Positions 61,024-64,000 of a stretch of DNA of 64,000 nucleotides are shown piece by piece. This DNA comes from Eutypa lata (taxonomy: Eukaryota > Ascomycota > Sordariomycetes > Xylariales > Diatrypaceae): contig JAKULF010000011.1 in assembly GCA_022661535.1 (NCBI GenBank), positions 1,674,001-1,738,000 on the forward strand. Reading direction: 5' to 3'. The notes beneath the pieces were generated by a model. The model was not told where the DNA came from and made no database searches. It saw only the letters and a list, made by a program, of their open reading frames with translations. Numbering within the stretch: position 1 is the first letter of the stretch; each line of letters begins with the position of its first letter. Made by a program: the position numbers and the translations under genes.

Positions 61024-64000
61024 CTATACAACCGCAACCGTCCCCCTGCCTCTCACCCCCTCCCACTCCCTCGCCCCAGCAATCCTAACCCCACCCGCAC
61101 TCCCCCTCATCTGAATACTCTTCCCATCAACCCCAGGCAGCCGAACATGCAACCTAGCAGCGACCTTATTCCTCGCCAATCTCTCCCTCCTCTCCGCTCC
61201 CGCTCCCGTCTTCCTCTCCTCTCCGCCAGCCCCACCAAGCACAACACCGACCTTCTGCACCACGGCGTCGGACCACCCCTTCCAAGCAGCGTAGTCCTCA
61301 GCCTGGCGCGCGGCGTGCCACTGCGGCGAAGAGCGGGCCGGGCGCCACGCCAGTCGGTCCTCGGGTAAGGAGCGCAGGTCGTACACCTTGGCCGTGGATG
61401 CGAGGCGCAGGAGCTCCGAGAGGGCGTCGCGGGCTTCGGCACGGACGAGGTTGCGGCGATGTTCGGCGACGGGTTCGTTGTAGTTGGTGGTGGTGATGTC
61501 GTCATCAGTCGGGATCATGTCGGCAGTAGTAGAGGTAGACTGTCGTTTCCCGAGCGGCTCAGCCAACCAATCATGTCGGACCTGCTCGCTCGCTCTCGCG
61601 CGCCTGTTGTCCTCCCTTAGATACCGCACCGCGGCCTGCAGAGCCGCGATATCGGCGCGAAGGGCGTCCATCTCGCGAGCGGTGGCAACAGCGCGCTCCT
61701 TATTCTGGGTCTCGTCGGGCCCGGCGCCGCCGGCGCCGGCGAAGGCCTTGTTGTCGCCGGCGATCTTCTGCCAGCGGTCGCGGTCCTCCTCGAGGGCCTT
61801 GGCCTCGCGCTCCTGCTCCTGCAGGCTGCGCCGCAGGTCCTCGACGTGGGCGGCGGCGCGGTCGATCTCGTCCTCGAGGTCCGCCATGCGGTTCGCCTTG
61901 GCCTGGGCGTCGCGCATGCGGGCCTCGAGCGTGTTGATGCGCAGCTCGGCCGTGCTGAGGGTCTCGTCGCGCGTCGCCACGTCGCGGCGCGCCTGGTTGT
62001 AGGCCTCGCGCAGCTGCCGCAGCTCCTCCTCGGCGTCGACCGGGATCGTCTTGGTCGCCCGGAGCTCCTGCGCCCGCAGGAGCCAGGGCGCCGTGTTGCG
62101 CTCGAACTCTTGCGTCTGCGAGAGGTCCGCGCACACGGCGGCTAGGTCGGTGACTTGGCTCGTGAGCACCCGCAGCTTCGAGAGGTACGTCGAGAAGAGG
62201 TCAGATTCGCTCGCCGAGAAGCCGCTTATGACGGAGCGGTGGACAGCGTTCTGGATTTCGGAGTAGGTGTAGGGTTCGGCGCGACCTTCCTCGCCTACTA
62301 GTGTGTGGATATCAATGCCGATCTTACGAGCCATCTCCGAGAGCTCCTGACTAGCGTTCTCGCACTGCTCGAAGATTTCGGCGGTTTCCGTAGTTAATGA
62401 TAACGATCTCGCCTTGAGATCTTCTAGAGATCGCACTGCCTTAGAAACCACCACCTTCGCACTCCTGGTTTGGGTGATGACCATGTCAGACTTCCGTGCG
62501 AAGTGCTGAGCAAGCTCCTCTTCCTCTTCGTTCGGCGGCACGACTCTCTGAACCATATCCTTGATCACGCCAAAAGCCGCGGCGGCAGACTCGAGGTGAC
62601 TCTGCATAAGCACTGACTTCATCTGAACCTCATCGGCAAAACTCTCCAGACCATCTGAGATGTGGACCTCGCCAAGATGCGTCATCAACGCAATGGTACG
62701 TTGAAGCTCACTTGCACATTGCTTCTCCTTGAGATCATCTTTTCTTAAGCCATCGATCCAGGCATTCAGAGCTCTCTCGACAGGTTCTAGCTCGTATAAT
62801 GCGCCTTCGTATTTGGCAAACGCTTCCAACGAGCAATGGCTAATAGCATTGACAAAGCGATCGCACATAGCGGACACCCAGGTTAACTTGTCTAGTGCGT
62901 CACAGCCAGCAAAGATATCGTCTTCATGGCCAGGATGGGGATGTCCATTGACACGCTCCTTGACAAACCCGTGAAGCAAGTTCGCCTTAAAGGCTAGCCG
63001 GCTAAAGCGTAGCAGGGCTAGAACCGAGTCGCGATCAGTGTTGTAACTATCGGGCAGGAATAGCTTGACGATCTGCAGGTGCTGTTGCGCCTCTAGAGCA
63101 TCCATACGCTGGAGCTCTAAGTCGATCGTCTTGATCTGAGTCTTGGCTGCAGAGATTTGAAGCTTCTGGTTGAGATCCATCATAGCCCTGGACTTGCTCT
63201 CGAGCTGTTCAGACTCAACCTCGTTGACCGCATGGGATGCACGCATATCCTCCAGATCGGTTTGCAGGTTAGTAACCAGCTCCCTAAATCGAGAAAGCGT
63301 GTACTCCATATCTTCAACGGCCTCATCCTGTTGAGCAGATCGGCGGACCTGCTCGGCAATGATGCTATCCTTGAAGTCAAGCTCTTCTTGCATCTCCTTC
63401 TCGTTCTGCACGTGGTTGATTTCGAGTTCGTCGTTGATCTCCTTGAGTGCTTCGAGGTCTTCAATCACGGCCTTCAGCTCTTGGATCTGCTCGGATTGGG
63501 CCAGCTTCTCGTAACTGAGCTGTTCGATCATAGCCTCGGCCCCCAGGTTGTCATCTAGCTGTTGGCGCAGGTCCTCGGCGCGAGTCTCGGCGTCTAAGAC
63601 CTTTTCCTTTGCGATTTGGTACTGTTCCTTGACCGCATCGAATTCTTCTAGATCCTGTTGCAGCTCTTTGATTTGCGACTTCAAGTCTTCCTCCTGCTGG
63701 GAGGTGAGATCTCGTAATCGAATCAATGCTTCGCGTAAACGTTCGTTATTTCGTTCCATCTGGAGCCAACCAGTGCTTGCTCGCTCTTCTGGTGACATGC
63801 CCGTAGAAAATTCCGAGTTTTCCTCTCGCAGGATTTCGTTCTCTAGTTCCAGTTCCTCGGCCTTCTGCTTTAAGGCTTCAAGCTCAACCTTCAGAACCTC
63901 AGCCGTTTCCTCGGCCATCTCTCGATCTAGAGTGGCCAGTTCCATGACTGTTTCGTGCTCTGCTTGTATAGTCTCGATCTGCTCTAACCTGTCTTCAGCC
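61024..64000 (-). CDS. ro-3: Dynactin large subunit p150Glued, partial (5' end outside window)
   Basis: The frame is open from the right edge to TAG at 61024-61026, so at least 991 C-terminal residues are present and the start lies beyond 64000. Long heptad coiled coils open the segment (LKVELEALKQKAEELELENE and LKAVIEDLEALKEIN). The dynactin domain follows: LQRMDALEAQQHLQIVKLFL, DSVLALLRFSRLAFKANLLH, HCSLEAFAKYEGALYELEPV and ARKIGIDIHTLVGE. A second coiled coil (LEDEIDRAAAHVEDLRRSL) and a basic tail end the protein. p150Glued links dynein to cargo and microtubules; its CAP-Gly domain would be at the missing N terminus. The Neurospora name ro-3 is given by orthology. Confidence 0.9.
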   Translation of the reverse strand, partial: AEDRLEQIETIQAEHETVMELATLDREMAEETAEVLKVELEALKQKAEELELENEILREENSEFSTGMSPEERASTGWLQMERNNERLREALIRLRDLTSQQEEDLKSQIKELQQDLEEFDAVKEQYQIAKEKVLDAETRAEDLRQQLDDNLGAEAMIEQLSYEKLAQSEQIQELKAVIEDLEALKEINDELEINHVQNEKEMQEELDFKDSIIAEQVRRSAQQDEAVEDMEYTLSRFRELVTNLQTDLEDMRASHAVNEVESEQLESKSRAMMDLNQKLQISAAKTQIKTIDLELQRMDALEAQQHLQIVKLFLPDSYNTDRDSVLALLRFSRLAFKANLLHGFVKERVNGHPHPGHEDDIFAGCDALDKLTWVSAMCDRFVNAISHCSLEAFAKYEGALYELEPVERALNAWIDGLRKDDLKEKQCASELQRTIALMTHLGEVHISDGLESFADEVQMKSVLMQSHLESAAAAFGVIKDMVQRVVPPNEEEEELAQHFARKSDMVITQTRSAKVVVSKAVRSLEDLKARSLSLTTETAEIFEQCENASQELSEMARKIGIDIHTLVGEEGRAEPYTYSEIQNAVHRSVISGFSASESDLFSTYLSKLRVLTSQVTDLAAVCADLSQTQEFERNTAPWLLRAQELRATKTIPVDAEEELRQLREAYNQARRDVATRDETLSTAELRINTLEARMRDAQAKANRMADLEDEIDRAAAHVEDLRRSLQEQEREAKALEEDRDRWQKIAGDNKAFAGAGGAGPDETQNKERAVATAREMDALRADIAALQAAVRYLREDNRRARASEQVRHDWLAEPLGKRQSTSTTADMIPTDDDITTTNYNEPVAEHRRNLVRAEARDALSELLRLASTAKVYDLRSLPEDRLAWRPARSSPQWHAARQAEDYAAWKGWSDAVVQKVGVVLGGAGGEERKTGAGAERRERLARNKVAARLHVRLPGVDGKSIQMRGSAGGVRIAGAREWEGVRGRGTVAVV

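Noticed and set aside
1..64000. CRISPR arrays, operons or telomeric repeats
   Set aside because: No regularly spaced direct repeats with unique spacers and no TTAGGG arrays; the genome is eukaryotic with intron-bearing single genes.

Overview
The window looks like nuclear DNA of a filamentous ascomycete (Pezizomycotina, probably Sordariomycetes; the class is inferred). The evidence is short GT-AG introns of about 50-110 nt, some with CTAAC-like branch sites, long low-complexity and polyglutamine proteins, a HET-domain gene, and clear fungal orthologues of GPI15/PIG-H, PUS3/DEG1, RPC17, SEC65 and dynactin p150. Gene density is low for a fungus, with AT-rich gaps of up to about 3 kb that are full of microsatellites and short palindromes.

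Layout. 0-8.1 kb: a six-exon gene for a 1778-residue WD40/Gemin5-TPR-like scaffold with a polyQ tail. 10.4-14.8 kb: a decaying metabolic block of three broken genes: a frameshifted SDR that has also lost its catalytic Tyr, an NmrA-like oxidoreductase relic, and a bacterial-type secreted alpha/beta hydrolase with two +1 frameshifts. 15.7-23.9 kb: a compact housekeeping block of GPI15, PUS3, an atypical CAAX small GTPase, RPC17 and a COG7-like subunit. 26.3-29.9 kb: a PARP (PARP6/8-like) fused to a UBE2Q-like E2. 31-34 kb: a possible relic of a membrane protein and a small MGCC protein predicted to be doubly acylated, which has its own TATA box and a cluster of repeated promoter motifs. 36.7-45.5 kb: two nuclear regulators, an Sds3/Dep1-like HDAC-complex subunit and a 1898-residue AT-hook protein. 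47.4-58.5 kb: an accessory stretch with a HET gene, an orphan tail-membrane protein, an F-box gene with a possible SMI1/KNR4-like domain, a BTB pseudogene whose stop codon is RIP-like, a degenerate repeat patch and a frameshifted metallophosphoesterase. 59.3-64 kb: SEC65 and, convergent to it, dynactin p150Glued, which runs off the right edge.

The housekeeping genes act in separate processes: GPI anchoring, tRNA modification, Pol III transcription, Golgi tethering, SRP targeting and dynein transport. They do not form a pathway. The broken genes lie almost entirely in two accessory segments (10.4-14.8 and 55-58.5 kb). A related 190-bp dispersed repeat occurs at 15.0 and 52.1 kb, at or near those two segments. 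This points to local gene decay and repeat activity rather than poor sequence throughout, because the long ORFs elsewhere are uninterrupted. The most notable intact gene is the PARP-E2 fusion.
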